From contig NZ_CP048021.1 in assembly GCF_010092505.1 (NCBI RefSeq), positions 2,356,001-2,420,000 on the forward strand: DNA of 64,000 nt. The letters are read 5' to 3'. Both the position numbers and the translations under genes were made by a program. This document shows, one piece after another, positions 9,175-20,774 of the stretch (position 1 is its first letter; every line of letters begins with the position of its first letter). The notes under the pieces are model-generated. The model was not told the DNA's origin, did no database searches, and worked only from the letters and a program-made list of their open reading frames with translations. This stretch comes from Virgibacillus sp. MSP4-1. GTDB lineage: Bacteria > Bacillota > Bacilli > Bacillales > Alkalibacillaceae.

Positions 9175-10041
9175 TCAAACCCACGCATAGACGATTCGGT
9201 CCTTCTGGTTAATATCCTGAATGACTTTTGGCTCAGCAGTCGGGAAGGCGGATTGGAGCAGTTTTTTTACAGCCCTGCCCTGTTCGTCCCCAATTTCAAA
9301 GGCAACCAGGGCTCTGTCTGCCACGACTTCCAGCAGCTGCTGGATCATTCTTTTATAGGCAGCCAATCCGTTATCCTCCGCAAATAATGCCAATCCGGGA
9401 TCATGCAGCCGTACGACATCATCCAGGCTCGCTTCATCTTCCGGCGAAATGTAGGGAGGATTGGAAATAATAACTTCTGCCTTTTGCCCGGCATCTATGA
9501 ATGGTGTTAAAAAATCACCCTTTAAAAATTCAACATCAGCTTCCAGTTCCTGCGCATTTTGTCTGGCCACATTTAAAGCCTCTTCTGAAATATCCACAGC
9601 CTGTACCTGTAAGGAGGGATTTTCCTTTTTCAGAGTGATGGCAATAATTCCAGAGCCTGTTCCTATATCGATAACCTTTACAGGCTGCCCGTCCTGAAAT
9701 TCCTGAGCGATCTGTCCGAGAGCAAGCTGGACGAGCTCCTCTGTTTCCGGTCGGGGGATGAGAACAGCCGGGCTTACGGTAAATTTTCGCCCGTAAAAAT
9801 GGGCATAGCCTGTCAAATGCTGAACCGGCGTCCCGTTTTCCACATGTTGATAAATCTGTTTGATGAACGTATCCTGAACTTCCTGTGGAAAGTCATCCCG
9901 CATCGCTGCCAGGAGCTGGGCTTTTGACATCGACATCAGATCCATGAGCAGCCAATCGGCCACGCCTTCTTCACGGTTATACTCTTTTAAAAAAAGGGAA
10001 GCCCAGCGGCGGGCCTCCCAAAGGTTTGAAAATGATGTCAC
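9175..10041 (-). CDS. prmC: Peptide chain release factor N5-glutamine methyltransferase
   Basis: Methylates the glutamine of the GGQ motif in release factors using SAM. The protein has 288 residues from the GTG at 10041, the same length as the B. subtilis protein, and contains the SAM loop VIDIGTGSGIIAI and the catalytic NPPY in IISNPPYISPED. The GTG lies one base past the prfA stop, so the two genes are tightly coupled; upstream in-frame codons inside prfA do not resemble PrmC. Substrate and modifying enzyme are therefore made from one transcript. Confidence 0.95.
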   Translation of the reverse strand: MTSFSNLWEARRWASLFLKEYNREEGVADWLLMDLMSMSKAQLLAAMRDDFPQEVQDTFIKQIYQHVENGTPVQHLTGYAHFYGRKFTVSPAVLIPRPETEELVQLALGQIAQEFQDGQPVKVIDIGTGSGIIAITLKKENPSLQVQAVDISEEALNVARQNAQELEADVEFLKGDFLTPFIDAGQKAEVIISNPPYISPEDEASLDDVVRLHDPGLALFAEDNGLAAYKRMIQQLLEVVADRALVAFEIGDEQGRAVKKLLQSAFPTAEPKVIQDINQKDRIVYAWV

Positions 10042-10042
10042 A

Positions 10043-11113
10043 TTAATCACCGATTTCTTCAAGTCTGTTGGTCTGCTCTTCAATAATGAGTGCTTCCGTA
10101 ATTTCATCCAGGTTGCCTTGTAAAACCTGATCGAGCTTTTGAATGGTTAAGCCGATACGATGGTCTGTCACACGGGACTGCGGGAAATTGTACGTGCGAA
10201 TGCGCTCAGAGCGATCCCCGGAACCAACGGCAGATTTACGTGTTTCATCAATTTCTTCCTGTGCTTCCTGCTGAAATTTTTCATACACTCGGGCGCGGAG
10301 AACTTTCATAGCCTTCTCCTTGTTTTTAATCTGGGATTTTTCATCCTGACAGGACACCACAATGCCTGTTGGTTCGTGAGTAAGACGTACCGCTGACATG
10401 GTCGTGTTTACACTTTGCCCGCCTGGACCACTGGATGCAAACGTATCAACACGAATGTCTTTTTCATTAATGTCCACTTCTACATCTTCCGCTTCCGGCA
10501 ATGCCGCTACCGTTGCGGTTGACGTATGGATCCGTCCCCCGGATTCTGTTTCCGGAACACGCTGGACACGATGGGCTCCATTTTCAAATTTGAGTTTAGA
10601 ATAGGCACCGTTTCCGTTTACCATAAAAATGATCTCTTTAAAACCGCCAACATCTGATTCATGGGACTCAATCACATCAATTTTCCAGCCCTTGGATTCC
10701 GCATAACGGGAATACATACGGAATAAGTCGCCCGCAAACAATGCAGCTTCATCACCGCCGGCCGCTCCACGAACCTCCATAATGACGTTTTTCTCATCGT
10801 TCGGATCTTTCGGGATGAGCAGAACTTTCATAGTTTCCTCAAGTTCCTCCTGCTCGGTGGTCAATTCGGAAATTTCCTCCTTAACCATATCCTGCATATC
10901 ATCATCTAACTGATCATCAAGCATGGCCTTCGCATCCGTCAGCTCATCCTTCACCTCTTTATAGCGGCGATACTTTTCCACAATTTCCTGGAGATCAGCC
11001 TGCTCTTTAGAGTACTCTCTTAATTTCTTTGTATCATTAATAACTTCAGGATCACTTAGCATTTCATTGAGTTTGTCATAACGATCTTCAATGGATTGTA
11101 GCTTCTCTAACAT
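10043..11113 (-). CDS. prfA: Peptide chain release factor 1
   Basis: Class I release factor for UAA and UAG codons. From the ATG at 11113 it has 356 residues, the same as the B. subtilis protein. The GGQ loop is in [16 protein letters not shown], and the codon-recognition region carries a variant of the PxT motif within [23 protein letters not shown] site is six bases upstream of this ATG; the GTG three codons earlier is too close. It leads the prfA-prmC unit, with spoIIR and ywlB probably downstream in the same direction. Confidence 0.96.
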   Translation of the reverse strand: MLEKLQSIEDRYDKLNEMLSDPEVINDTKKLREYSKEQADLQEIVEKYRRYKEVKDELTDAKAMLDDQLDDDMQDMVKEEISELTTEQEELEETMKVLLIPKDPNDEKNVIMEVRGAAGGDEAALFAGDLFRMYSRYAESKGWKIDVIESHESDVGGFKEIIFMVNGNGAYSKLKFENGAHRVQRVPETESGGRIHTSTATVAALPEAEDVEVDINEKDIRVDTFASSGPGGQSVNTTMSAVRLTHEPTGIVVSCQDEKSQIKNKEKAMKVLRARVYEKFQQEAQEEIDETRKSAVGSGDRSERIRTYNFPQSRVTDHRIGLTIQKLDQVLQGNLDEITEALIIEEQTNRLEEIGD

Positions 11114-11146
11114 CTTCTCCACCTCTACTTTTCATAAACCATACTT

Positions 11147-11176
11147 ATTATATTATAGGTTATGTACGATGGTCAA
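11147..11176 (-). promoter_or_regulatory. Sigma-A promoter of prfA
   Basis: TTGACC (11171-11176) and TATAAT (11147-11152) are separated by 18 bp on the minus strand. A transcript would start about 25 bases before the prfA ATG, just long enough for the ribosome-binding site. Confidence 0.65.
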
Positions 11177-11257
11177 AATCGGGATGGGACAAATAGGGGA
11201 TTTACGGCTGTTGAGAGTGCTGCATGCGGATGCTCAACCGCGGGAAAAGCTTAAATG

Positions 11258-11286
11258 AAAAAACTACCGGTTTCGGTAGTTTTTCT
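11258..11286 (-). terminator. Rho-independent terminator after tdk
   Basis: AACTACCG/CGGTAGTT stem with a short loop, flanked by T runs on both strands; it lies four bases past the tdk stop and separates tdk from prfA. Confidence 0.85.
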
Positions 11287-11289
11287 GAA

Positions 11290-11907
11290 TTATTTAACCG
11301 TCGTTTTTTTTAGCTTGTCCGCAATTTCCGGTCTGTTTGGCACTTCATGATGGTGCCGGCAGCGCGGCTCATAGGATTCGGATGCTCCGACTAAAATAAC
11401 AGGATCATCATAAGAGGCCGGTCTGCCATCAATTAACCGCTGAGTTCTGCTTGCTGGTGAGCCGCACACAGGGCAAATGGCGTTTAATTTCGTTACGGAT
11501 TCGCTTAAAGCCATTAAGTCGGGAACCGGTCCAAAAGGCTCACCCCGGAAATCCAAATCAAGGCCCGCCACGATAACTCTGTAGCCCTGTTCCGCTAAAT
11601 CCTGACTGACAGCAACGACCTGCTCGTCAAAGAACTGGACTTCATCGATGCCAATGACGTCATCATTTTCATTAATATGATCATAAATGTTACTGGAATG
11701 TTCGATGGGTCTGGCAATTATGGAATTACCGTTGTGGGAAACCACTGATTCATCCGAATAACGATTATCTATGACAGGCTTAAATACTTTCACTTTTAAA
11801 TGACCGTATGTAGCACGGCGAACCCGTCTTATGAGCTCCTCAGATTTTCCGGAAAACATACTCCCGCATATAACCTCTACCCAGCCGCTTTGCTTCATGA
11901 TATTCAC
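11290..11907 (-). CDS. tdk: Thymidine kinase
   Basis: Phosphorylates thymidine to dTMP. The 205-residue protein has the P-loop [14 protein letters not shown], the [10 protein letters not shown] Walker-B-like segment, a lasso region with YRVIVAGLD-type strand, and the zinc ribbon cysteines [12 protein letters not shown] and the terminal CRHHHEVP. The GTG at 11907 gives the start [10 protein letters not shown], which aligns with B. subtilis Tdk (MYIMKQSGW), and has GGGGAGAG six bases upstream. It lies between prfA and rpmE in the conserved order. Confidence 0.95.
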   Translation of the reverse strand: MNIMKQSGWVEVICGSMFSGKSEELIRRVRRATYGHLKVKVFKPVIDNRYSDESVVSHNGNSIIARPIEHSSNIYDHINENDDVIGIDEVQFFDEQVVAVSQDLAEQGYRVIVAGLDLDFRGEPFGPVPDLMALSESVTKLNAICPVCGSPASRTQRLIDGRPASYDDPVILVGASESYEPRCRHHHEVPNRPEIADKLKKTTVK

Positions 11908-12148
11908 TGAAGCCTCTCCCCTTTCCATGCATCATTGCTTATCTCAATCGTTACATATTGATATTCAAGATTCGATGTTTTTTAATTTAGCTTATTGCTG
12001 AATCAGGTTTAGTGATCAATCCTGCAGCAGTGGATCCTGTAGAACCCATTGCAATAATAGGAAACATAATAAAAAAATATATGAATGGCAAATAATTAAA
12101 GCTAAAAGTGGATGATTTTCTTCCTTAGTTTATACGAATTTGACGAAT

Positions 12149-12188
12149 AAAAAAACAGGCAAATTTAAGCAAGTTTGCCTGTTTCTTT
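12149..12188 (-). terminator. Second terminator after rpmE
   Basis: ACAGGCAAA pairs with TTTGCCTGT around a 6-9-nt loop; a run of T follows on the minus strand. With the hairpin at 12247 it forms a tandem pair in the 415-bp gap between rpmE and tdk, which otherwise shows no gene. Confidence 0.75.
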
Positions 12189-12246
12189 AACTGTACTGCC
12201 CTTTCCTTTAAGGGAGAAAAACATAAATAGAATTTGCTTTTAAAGA

Positions 12247-12280
12247 GGAAAAATCGGCTTATCAGCCGATTTTTTCTCTT
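12247..12280 (-). terminator. First terminator after rpmE
   Basis: AAAATCGGCTGAT/ATAAGCCGATTTTT hairpin with T runs on both sides, 43 bases past the rpmE stop. It could stop transcription from either direction. Confidence 0.85.
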
Positions 12281-12322
12281 ATGTCGAGCTAAAGGCTTAA
12301 ACGATCGCCTTCGCTTTTCTTC

Positions 12323-12568
12323 TTACTTAAGATTATATTTCTTCTTAAAGCGGTCTACACGTCCGCCTACTTTGTCGGCTTTTTGCTTACCAGTGTAGAA
12401 TGGGTGGGATGCAGAGCTGATTTCCACGCGGATGAGTGGGTAAGTGTTGCCATCTTCCCATTCAATGGTTTCATCAGATGATTGAGTTGATCCGCTCAAG
12501 AATTTGTAATCTGAACTTGTATCAAGAAATACAACTTTTCTGTATTCTGGATGAATTCCGTTTTTCAT
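12323..12568 (-). CDS. rpmE2: Ribosomal protein bL31, zinc-independent type B
   Basis: 81-residue bL31 of the 50S subunit. It begins [19 protein letters not shown] and contains [17 protein letters not shown] and HPFYTGKQK, and lacks the CxxC zinc ligands, so it is the C-minus (YtiA-like) type. In B. subtilis the gene at this place beside rho is the zinc-binding RpmE. The ATG at 12568 follows AAGGAGTGG; earlier in-frame starts lie in the leader. A sigma-A promoter at 12669-12697 and two tandem terminators make it a single-gene unit. Confidence 0.95.
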   Translation of the reverse strand: MKNGIHPEYRKVVFLDTSSDYKFLSGSTQSSDETIEWEDGNTYPLIRVEISSASHPFYTGKQKADKVGGRVDRFKKKYNLK

Positions 12569-12668
12569 GCTTTTCCACTCCTTTTTGCCCTGAATCCTTA
12601 GGAAACAGAGTAATTGTCGAAAATCGCAGTTAGACGATTTTAGTTTGAAATTAAGCTCACATGAACAG

Positions 12669-12697
12669 ATTATACCAAGCTGATATTCTTTTTGCAA
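12669..12697 (-). promoter_or_regulatory. Sigma-A promoter of rpmE2
   Basis: TTGCAA (12692-12697), 17-bp spacer, TATAAT (12669-12674) on the minus strand, about 100 bases upstream of the start codon. The leader between could host translational feedback, but no specific structure was assigned. Confidence 0.75.
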
Positions 12698-12847
12698 CCA
12701 TGATTAGAATCGGTCAACTAAATTTGAAAATGGCTGCTTAAGCTTAAGAACAATACCACATGTGCCTGTTAAATAATAAAGTTTCCCAATGCTGTTTTAC
12801 AAATGCACCCACATCAGGCCTGAGCATAAAAACTTCACGCTAGCCAA

Positions 12848-14128
12848 TCAGACCCGCTTCACTTTCCCTTTCATTTCTTTCTCCATCATTTGGAAGAATT
12901 CTTCGTTCGTTTTGGAACCTCTTAACCTTCTCAGGAAGCGTTCCAGAAAATCAGGGGAATCCTGCATCGTTTTATGGATGGCCCACATTTTCTCAATATG
13001 TGATTTCGGTAATAGCAGTTCTTCTTTTCGTGTACCGGATTTGGCAATATCAATCGCCGGAAAGATTCTCCGCTGAGCCAGACTGCGATCAAGATGTAAC
13101 TCCATGTTTCCTGTTCCTTTGAATTCCTCATAAATGACATCATCCATACGTGAGCCTGTATCCACCAGCGCAGTGGCTAAAATGGTTACACTGCCGCCTT
13201 CTTCAATGTTCCGGGCGGCTCCGAAAAATCGTTTAGGGCGGTGGAAAGCAGCAGGGTCAATACCCCCGGATAAGGTTCGTCCACTTGGAGGAATGACCAG
13301 GTTATAGGCACGGGCCAGTCTTGTAATACTATCCATAAGGACGACCACATCTTTTTTGTTTTCCACTAAACGCATGGCACGTTCCAGCACAAGCTCCGAC
13401 ACCTTAATATGGTTATCCGGCAATTCATCAAACGTTGAGCTTACAACATCTACATCATCATGTACGGACCGTTCAATATCGGTCACTTCCTCTGGACGCT
13501 CATCAACAAGCAGGATGATTAGCTTCGTGTCCGGATGGTTGACCGAAATACTGTTAGCGATTTCCTTTAAGAGCATCGTTTTCCCTGCTTTAGGTGGTGC
13601 CACAATCAATCCCCGCTGTCCATAACCGACAGGAGCCATGATGTCCATAATTCTGGTTGAGAGATTGTTCGGTTTGGTTTCAAGCTGCATTAAACGATCT
13701 GGGTATAAAGGAGTTAAGGCTGGGAAGTGAACCCGTTCTTTTGCTGTCTCTGGGTCCTCGCCGTTAACTGCATCAACATGGAGGAGTCCGTAGTAGCGTT
13801 CGTTCTCTTTTGGTGGTCTGACTTTTCCTGAAACTTTATCCCCATTTCTTAAATCAAAGCGCCGGATCTGTGAGGCTGAAATGTAAATATCCTCTGCACT
13901 TGGTGAATAATTGATCGGTCGGAGGAATCCGAATCCTTCTGAAGGGATGACTTCCAGAATTCCGTCCATAAACAGAAATCCGTCTTTTTCAGCTTGTGCT
14001 TTTAAAATAGCAAAAATTAATTCTCGTTTTGTTAATTTACTGTAATACGAGATTTTTAAATTTCTCGCCTGTGTATATAATTCTTTTAATGTCATTGTTT
14101 CAAGTTGTCCAATTGTAATCGTTGACAC
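12848..14128 (-). CDS. rho: Transcription termination factor Rho
   Basis: Hexameric RNA-dependent ATPase helicase that ends transcription. 426 residues, close to B. subtilis Rho, with an N-terminal helical domain, the primary RNA-binding cold-shock-like region (EGFGFLRP near 64-71), Walker [15 protein letters not shown], Walker [16 protein letters not shown] and the Q-loop/R-loop region. The start is a GTG at 14128 after a modest GGTGAT site. It lies between glpX and rpmE2. About 290 bp upstream hold only a hairpin and AT-rich DNA in which a promoter is likely but not clear. Confidence 0.97.
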   Translation of the reverse strand: MSTITIGQLETMTLKELYTQARNLKISYYSKLTKRELIFAILKAQAEKDGFLFMDGILEVIPSEGFGFLRPINYSPSAEDIYISASQIRRFDLRNGDKVSGKVRPPKENERYYGLLHVDAVNGEDPETAKERVHFPALTPLYPDRLMQLETKPNNLSTRIMDIMAPVGYGQRGLIVAPPKAGKTMLLKEIANSISVNHPDTKLIILLVDERPEEVTDIERSVHDDVDVVSSTFDELPDNHIKVSELVLERAMRLVENKKDVVVLMDSITRLARAYNLVIPPSGRTLSGGIDPAAFHRPKRFFGAARNIEEGGSVTILATALVDTGSRMDDVIYEEFKGTGNMELHLDRSLAQRRIFPAIDIAKSGTRKEELLLPKSHIEKMWAIHKTMQDSPDFLERFLRRLRGSKTNEEFFQMMEKEMKGKVKRV

Positions 14129-14373
14129 AATATCACCACTTTTGCTTTCTAGTAATTAAATTTATTTAAAATATAACAATATGAATCCATTAAATAGGAA
14201 ATCCTTCTGGAGAGAAGAATATGAAGTGATTCTGAAGTCACTTTGAACAGGGGGCTCTATTATAAAACATTATCATTTTAACCTTATTTGTATAATTTAT
14301 TCAATACAAAATGTGAAATTCCTTTAATTTGTTTGATTTGGAGTAAGATGAAGGACAAAAATCTTCATATGAG

Positions 14374-14408
14374 AAGTGCTAAGCAGGGAACATCCTGCTT
14401 AGCACTGT
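14374..14408 (-). terminator. Hairpin after glpX
   Basis: A 13-bp perfect stem (AGTGCTAAGCAGG and its complement, 6-nt loop) lies 9 bases past the glpX stop. The following T run is weak, so it may be an mRNA-stabilising hairpin or a Rho-assisted terminator. Confidence 0.6.
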
Positions 14409-14416
14409 TTAATATG

Positions 14417-15388
14417 TTAGCGATCTTTCATCACCAGGTTTGGTTTTTTCTGCAGGCTGTGATTGCCGTCGATGAATCTTACTGTTCCGGATTTTGCCCG
14501 CATGACGACGGTTTCGGTTGTTCCTTTAGAGCCCTTAAACTGCACGCCTTTTAAAAGCTCGCCGTCGGTAACTCCTGTGGCTGTAAAGATGGCATCGTCT
14601 CCGCCACAGAGATCCTCCATGGTGAGTACGCGGCTTACGTCATCGATGCCCATCTTCAAGCAGCGCTGGTATTCATCGTCATTCTGTGGAACTAATTTCC
14701 CTTGAAGCTCACCGCCTAAACATTTTAAGCCAACAGCAGCTAAAACACCCTCAGGGGCGCCGCCGATTACAAGCAGCATGTCGACACCTGTATGGTCAAA
14801 GGCTGTATTAATGGCTGCAGCCACATCGCCGGCTGGAATCAGCTTTATCCGGGCTCCGGCCTCTCGAATATCCTCAATAATGCGGCTGTGACGTTCACGG
14901 TGCAGCACCGTTACGACCACATCCTCCACATCTTTATTTTTCGCTTTTGCCACGGCTTCCAGATTATCTTTTACCGGAGCATTAATGTCAATTTTCCCTA
15001 CCGCTTCAGGGCCTACTGCAATTTTATCCATATACATATCCGGAGCATGCAGCATTTTGCCCCGATCTGTAACAGCTAAAACGGCTAAGGCATTCCAGAC
15101 ACCTAAAGCAACAATATCGGTTCCTTCCAGTGGATCTACCGCAATGTCCACTTCCGGACCATCGCCACTTCCCAGTCTTTCCCCGATATAGAGCATGGGA
15201 GCTTCATCTCTTTCTCCCTCTCCAATGACAACTCTTCCTTTCATCGGAATGGTGTCAAAAACCTTGCGCATGGCTGTTGTCGCTGCATCATCAGCCTCTT
15301 CTTTCTTTCCTCTTCCCATCCATCTGGCAGAGGCTAATGCCGCCGCCTCTGTTACACGAACGAGTTCCATTGTTAAACTTCTTTCCAT
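14417..15388 (-). CDS. glpX: Fructose-1,6-bisphosphatase class II
   Basis: Hydrolyses fructose 1,6-bisphosphate in gluconeogenesis. The 323-residue protein carries the metal-binding [15 protein letters not shown] (near 57-71) and DPLEGTD (near 87-93) motifs and the [11 protein letters not shown] substrate segment. The ATG at 15388 is 8 bases after GGGGAGG. It is next to murZ, tal and, in relatives, fbaA; here the aldolase gene is reduced to a remnant (17522-17650), so the local gluconeogenic cluster is incomplete. Confidence 0.95.
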   Translation of the reverse strand: MERSLTMELVRVTEAAALASARWMGRGKKEEADDAATTAMRKVFDTIPMKGRVVIGEGERDEAPMLYIGERLGSGDGPEVDIAVDPLEGTDIVALGVWNALAVLAVTDRGKMLHAPDMYMDKIAVGPEAVGKIDINAPVKDNLEAVAKAKNKDVEDVVVTVLHRERHSRIIEDIREAGARIKLIPAGDVAAAINTAFDHTGVDMLLVIGGAPEGVLAAVGLKCLGGELQGKLVPQNDDEYQRCLKMGIDDVSRVLTMEDLCGGDDAIFTATGVTDGELLKGVQFKGSKGTTETVVMRAKSGTVRFIDGNHSLQKKPNLVMKDR

Positions 15389-15465
15389 GGTTGGTTCCTC
15401 CCCTGATTTTCTTTATCTCTTTATCTTTTTTATATTTTCTCTCATATCCCATGGAAACAATTTGG

Positions 15466-16752
15466 TTATGAATTCTGGAATTGTTCAGCTTCTTCCTCTG
15501 TCATATCTTCGCGCCATACATTGGCACCCAGCTGTTTTAATTTTCCTGTCAGATCTTCATAGCCTCTGTCAATATGCTCTAGCCCGGCAATTTCCGTGAT
15601 CCCCTCTGCCACCAGGCCTGCAGCCACAAGTGCCGCCCCAGCCCGGAGATCGGTTGCTTTTACTTTTGCACCCTCCAGTTGTACGGGGCCGGCTACAACA
15701 GCTGAACTTCCCTCCACCTTTATATCTGCATTCATGCGCCGCAGTTCATCAATATGCTTCAGGCGTGACTGGTAAATCGTATCGGTGACAATTCCAGTTC
15801 CATCTGCCTGAGTCAGAAGAGTAGTAAACGGCTGCTGCAAGTCTGTCGGAAACCCCGGATAAACCAGAGTTTTAATATCAACACTTTTCATCCGCTTATT
15901 ACCACGAACAATTAGTTGATCCTCAATAACATCAATAATGACCCCCATCTCCTGCAGTTTCGCAATAATGGACTCCAGGTGTGTCGGGATGACATTATCA
16001 ATCAAAACCTCTTCGCCAATCGCAGCCGCAATAATCGTATAAGTGCCTGCTTCAATACGGTCAGGAATAATCGTATGCTGACAGCCACTCAGGTGATCAA
16101 CCCCTTCTATTCGGATGACATCGGTTCCTGCCCCTTTAATCTTTGCACCCATACTGGTTAAAAGCGTGGCCACATCAATAATTTCCGGCTCTTTAGCTGC
16201 GTTTTCAATCACAGTTTTTCCTTTTGCCTTTACAGCTGCAAGCATAATATTGATGGTTGCGCCAACACTAACCACATCTAAATAAATTCTGGCCCCTGTT
16301 AATTCATCGGCTCGAAGGTAAATCGCTCCCTGCTCATTGGTGACCTTGGCTCCCAGGGCTTCAAATCCTTTAATGTGCTGATCAATCGGGCGCGGACCCA
16401 GATTACAACCACCCGGAAGACCGATCACTGCCTTTTTAAAACGCCCCAGCATGGCACCCATGAAATAATAGGAAGCACGGAGCTTTTTCACCTTCCCATT
16501 CGGCAAAGGCATGGAAATCATCGCTGAAGGATCAACGGTAATATCCTGTCCGGATTGATCCACCTCACCGCCGATTTCTTCCAGCAGGTTTCGTAAAATT
16601 TGTATATCCGATATATACGGAAGTCCCTCTATCGTTACCGGAGACTCAGCCAGAATGGTGGCAGGAATCAGCGCAACTGCACTGTTTTTCGCCCCGCTGA
16701 TTCGCACTTCGCCTTTGAGAGACTTCCCGCCCTCCACTAACAATTTTTCCAT
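15466..16752 (-). CDS. murZ: UDP-N-acetylglucosamine 1-carboxyvinyltransferase
   Basis: Transfers enolpyruvate from PEP to UDP-GlcNAc, the first committed step of peptidoglycan synthesis. 428 residues with a double EPSP-synthase-like fold; the catalytic, fosfomycin-sensitive Cys is in [15 protein letters not shown] near residue 117. The N-terminal [13 protein letters not shown] motif (Lys22, Asn23 type) is intact. Its place between tal and glpX is that of murAB (murZ) in B. subtilis; the main paralog murAA is elsewhere in that genome. The ATG has GAGGAG upstream. Confidence 0.94.
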   Translation of the reverse strand: MEKLLVEGGKSLKGEVRISGAKNSAVALIPATILAESPVTIEGLPYISDIQILRNLLEEIGGEVDQSGQDITVDPSAMISMPLPNGKVKKLRASYYFMGAMLGRFKKAVIGLPGGCNLGPRPIDQHIKGFEALGAKVTNEQGAIYLRADELTGARIYLDVVSVGATINIMLAAVKAKGKTVIENAAKEPEIIDVATLLTSMGAKIKGAGTDVIRIEGVDHLSGCQHTIIPDRIEAGTYTIIAAAIGEEVLIDNVIPTHLESIIAKLQEMGVIIDVIEDQLIVRGNKRMKSVDIKTLVYPGFPTDLQQPFTTLLTQADGTGIVTDTIYQSRLKHIDELRRMNADIKVEGSSAVVAGPVQLEGAKVKATDLRAGAALVAAGLVAEGITEIAGLEHIDRGYEDLTGKLKQLGANVWREDMTEEEAEQFQNS

Positions 16753-16857
16753 CTTGATTACGCTCCTCTAACAACTGCCAAAAGTTGTAAATGGTTGTAT
16801 CTATACTTTGCTATAGAATTTATACAATTATTTTTTACCATATCATAAGATTTATGC

Positions 16858-17499
16858 TTACTTCTGTTGATTCCAATCATTAAGAAATTTCTCAATTCCC
16901 TGATCAGTTAGTGGGTGCTTCACTAAACTTTTCAAAACCTTTAAAGGGACAGTGGCAATATGAGCACCGTTTTCAGCGGCTTCTGTAACGTGCATAGGAT
17001 GGCGTATGGATGCTGCAATCATTTCTGTGTGGATATCGTGGATGTTGAAAATGTTAGATATTTGGGCGATTAAATCAATGCCATTGTGGCCAATGTCATC
17101 AAGCCGCCCAAGAAATGGAGACACATAAGTAGCGCCTGCACGGGCTGCCAGTAATGCCTGATTAGCGGAGAATACTAAGGTTACGTTGGTCTTAATATGC
17201 TTATCACTCAACGTTTTAACGGCTTTTAGTCCTTCAAGAGTCATGGGAACCTTAATGGTTATATTCGGTGCAATGGCTGCGAGTTCCTCTGCCTCTTTTA
17301 ACATTCCGTCCGCATCCTCGGAAATGACCTCTGCACTGACAGAGCCGTCAACCTCAGCAGTGATTTCCTTTAAACGATCATGAAAAGACACACCCTCTTT
17401 AGCCACAAGGCTCGGGTTGGTCGTTACCCCTGCTAATACTCCGAGTGCTTTTGCTTCCCGAATCTCTTCTATACTTGCCGAATCGACAAAAAACTTCAT
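16858..17499 (-). CDS. tal: Transaldolase / fructose-6-phosphate aldolase family protein
   Basis: Small 213-residue transaldolase of the TalB-short/FSA type ([29 protein letters not shown]; Schiff-base Lys in NITIKVPMT near residue 84). It would exchange dihydroxyacetone units between sugar phosphates in the non-oxidative pentose pathway. The ATG at 17499 has an AGGGGAGGG site. It starts 22 bases past the stop of the fbaA remnant and probably still uses the promoter of the old fbaA-tal unit. Sequence alone does not separate transaldolase from fructose-6-phosphate aldolase. Confidence 0.9.
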   Translation of the reverse strand: MKFFVDSASIEEIREAKALGVLAGVTTNPSLVAKEGVSFHDRLKEITAEVDGSVSAEVISEDADGMLKEAEELAAIAPNITIKVPMTLEGLKAVKTLSDKHIKTNVTLVFSANQALLAARAGATYVSPFLGRLDDIGHNGIDLIAQISNIFNIHDIHTEMIAASIRHPMHVTEAAENGAHIATVPLKVLKSLVKHPLTDQGIEKFLNDWNQQK

Positions 17500-17521
17500 G
17501 ATATTCCCTCCCCTTTTCATT

Positions 17522-17650
17522 TCAATCATGCATGAAAAGGAAACCATCCCTCAGACGGCTTCCTTTTAAATAACTCAAGTTAAACGGCCCGACTGCATAT
17601 CCGTTGTTCTTCGGCTTGTTAAGCATTTCTTTCATGGATCCTAATGGCAT
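17522..17650 (-). pseudogene. fbaA: fbaA remnant: first ~24 codons of class II fructose-bisphosphate aldolase
   Basis: A 42-codon reading frame starting MPLGSMKEMLN, then NNGYAVGPFNL, matches the N-terminus of FbaA (B. subtilis MPLVSMTEMLN...GYAVGQFNL). After about residue 24 similarity stops; the frame runs through [12 protein letters not shown] and ends just before tal. An AGGGAGG ribosome-binding site seven bases before the ATG is intact. Its place between spo0F and tal is where B. subtilis has fbaA. The end overlaps a GGAAGCC...GGTTTCC hairpin, which may be the old fbaA terminator, so a single internal deletion explains the scar. It may still be translated as a leader peptide. A functional aldolase must be encoded elsewhere. 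Confidence 0.85.
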
Positions 17651-17814
17651 GACAGAGCCTCCCTATACACATACGAGCTGTCTTTGAGTTGATTCTGACA
17701 CCCTTACTTTATGTAAATCTTATCACTTTTTTAGCATACCAAGACAGACCACCCTGTGCAACAAAAGGAGCGCCACTCTGCTGAATGAAATGTTCATAAA
17801 AACAGTATTTTAGC

Positions 17815-18192
17815 CTATTGGACATCCTGGGAGACATGCTGCTTTAACAGGCTTTTTATTTCAGCTACATCAAAGGGCTTCTCCAAAAACTTTTTTACAT
17901 TCGATGGAGTTTCCTTTAAATCGGTCTCCTGAATGGTAAAACCACTCATTATACAGACCCCTGTTTCCTCGCCGAAGCGCTTTTCCAGTTCTTCAGCCAC
18001 CTGCCTCCCATTCATGAAAGGCATATTATAATCCACAAAAACAAATGCAGGCTGTCCGGTTTCACATTCCTTCAGCATATCCTGGCCGTTTTCAAATTCC
18101 TTCACCTCATAGCCTGCATCTAAAATAATTTCTTTTAATAAAAAGCGTATGCCCATTTGGTCATCTACAATGTACATCATTTTTTTCCCCAT
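17815..18192 (-). CDS. spo0F: Sporulation phosphorelay response regulator Spo0F
   Basis: Single-domain receiver of 125 residues that passes phosphate from sporulation kinases to Spo0B. Acidic pocket in YIVDDQ, phospho-acceptor Asp in FVDYNMPFMNG near residue 54, switch Ser in CIMSGF and Lys in FLEKPFDVAEI. The DDQMGIRFLLKEI helix resembles the Spo0F-specific DDQ-GIR-LL motif, though the rest is divergent from B. subtilis. The ATG at 18192 follows AGGGTG. Upstream pyrG and downstream fbaA/tal remnants match the spo0F locus; the gene lacks a dedicated output domain. Confidence 0.85.
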   Translation of the reverse strand: MGKKMMYIVDDQMGIRFLLKEIILDAGYEVKEFENGQDMLKECETGQPAFVFVDYNMPFMNGRQVAEELEKRFGEETGVCIMSGFTIQETDLKETPSNVKKFLEKPFDVAEIKSLLKQHVSQDVQ

Positions 18193-18328
18193 CAACATCA
18201 CCCTATGTCTAACATATTTAAACCGTTCACAGCACACACCTTTACATTTCGATATAATCAGAAAAATTCCTTTATATTTTTTACATATTTGGTGATTTTT
18301 GAAAGTTTTTGCTGGATGGGCTGAATCT

Positions 18329-18382
18329 TAAAAAAAGGCTGATACCAAAAGTGCCAGCATGGCACTTTCAGATCAGCCTTTG
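18329..18382 (-). terminator. Terminator after pyrG
   Basis: Nested hairpin: outer AAAGGCTGAT/ATCAGCCTTT, inner AAGTGCCA/TGGCACTT, followed by TTTTTTT on the minus strand. Confidence 0.85.
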
Positions 18383-18389
18383 TGTATTC

Positions 18390-19994
<1,605 letters not shown>

Positions 19995-20167
19995 CTACCC
20001 CTCTTCCATTTCTAAAGCTAAATAGTATAAGTGAAAATTATAACTGATTCCTAATTGACTAAAAATATGTACGGCCTTAGTTTGACCGTTTTAAGTAAAT
20101 ATAACCAAAAGAATACGGGGTGCTTCCCGTTTCTTCACAAAGCTGATCATTCTCTGTATAAAATACG

Positions 20168-20202
20168 AAAAGCGCCCCCGATTTATCATCGGGAGCGCTT
20201 CG
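20168..20202 (-). terminator. Terminator after rpoE
   Basis: AAGCGCTCCCGAT pairs with ATCGGGGGCGCTT around a short loop, with TTTTCG following on the minus strand. Confidence 0.85.
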
Positions 20203-20264
20203 ATCCGTTCTAAAGAGCCCAAATAAAATTCTATCCATTTCTTTCAGGAAAGTCAATACTGTTT

Positions 20265-20774
20265 TTAATCTTCATCTTTGTTATCACTGGAGGAGGTGTC
20301 TTCACTTTCTTCATCATCAAAGCCCTCATCCAGGTCTTCATCTAAATCTTCATCCAGATCCAGATCCTCATCAAGATCGGCTAAATCATCTTCTATATTA
20401 TCTTCCGGTTCTTCCACAGGGGGCGCTTCAGGCAATTCTTCTTTTGGTTCCTCTTTTTTCTTTTTCTTCTTCTTTTTCTTCTTTTTGCCGCCTGTATGAT
20501 GAACATCATCATCAATCTGATCCACTGGGTACCAGCGCTTGGCTCCCCACATATTCGAGCCCACTGTCAGGAATCGTCCATCTATGTTTAATTCAGCATA
20601 AAACTGGGAGATATTTTCTTCTTTTTGCTCAGTAGTAAATCCTTTTGCTTCAGCTACCAGATTATATAGTTCATTGAATTCCATTGCCCGCTTTTCTTCA
20701 GCTAATATTTCAATGGCTACATTTAGCATTGACATTTCTTCTAATTCTTCTTGAGTGTATGTTTCCAAGCCCAT
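20265..20774 (-). CDS. rpoE: RNA polymerase delta subunit
   Basis: Gram-positive-specific RNAP subunit that speeds polymerase recycling. 169 residues: N-terminal HARE-HTH domain (about 1-90, with EEMSMLNVAIEILAEEKRAM), then an uninterrupted run of 11 lysines near residue 95, then an unstructured acidic tail of Asp/Glu to the end. The lysine tract and acidic tail are family features that regulate RNA binding; here the Lys run is made largely of AAG/AAA codons and could slip. ATG at 20774 follows a GGGAGTG site. It lies upstream of pyrG as in B. subtilis. Confidence 0.95.
   Translation of the reverse strand: MGLETYTQEELEEMSMLNVAIEILAEEKRAMEFNELYNLVAEAKGFTTEQKEENISQFYAELNIDGRFLTVGSNMWGAKRWYPVDQIDDDVHHTGGKKKKKKKKKKKEEPKEELPEAPPVEEPEDNIEDDLADLDEDLDLDEDLDEDLDEGFDDEESEDTSSSDNKDED

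Noticed and set aside
14348-14357. Single ATGAAGGACA near glpX
   Set aside because: Isolated motif with no neighbour at 52 bp; expected occasionally by chance.
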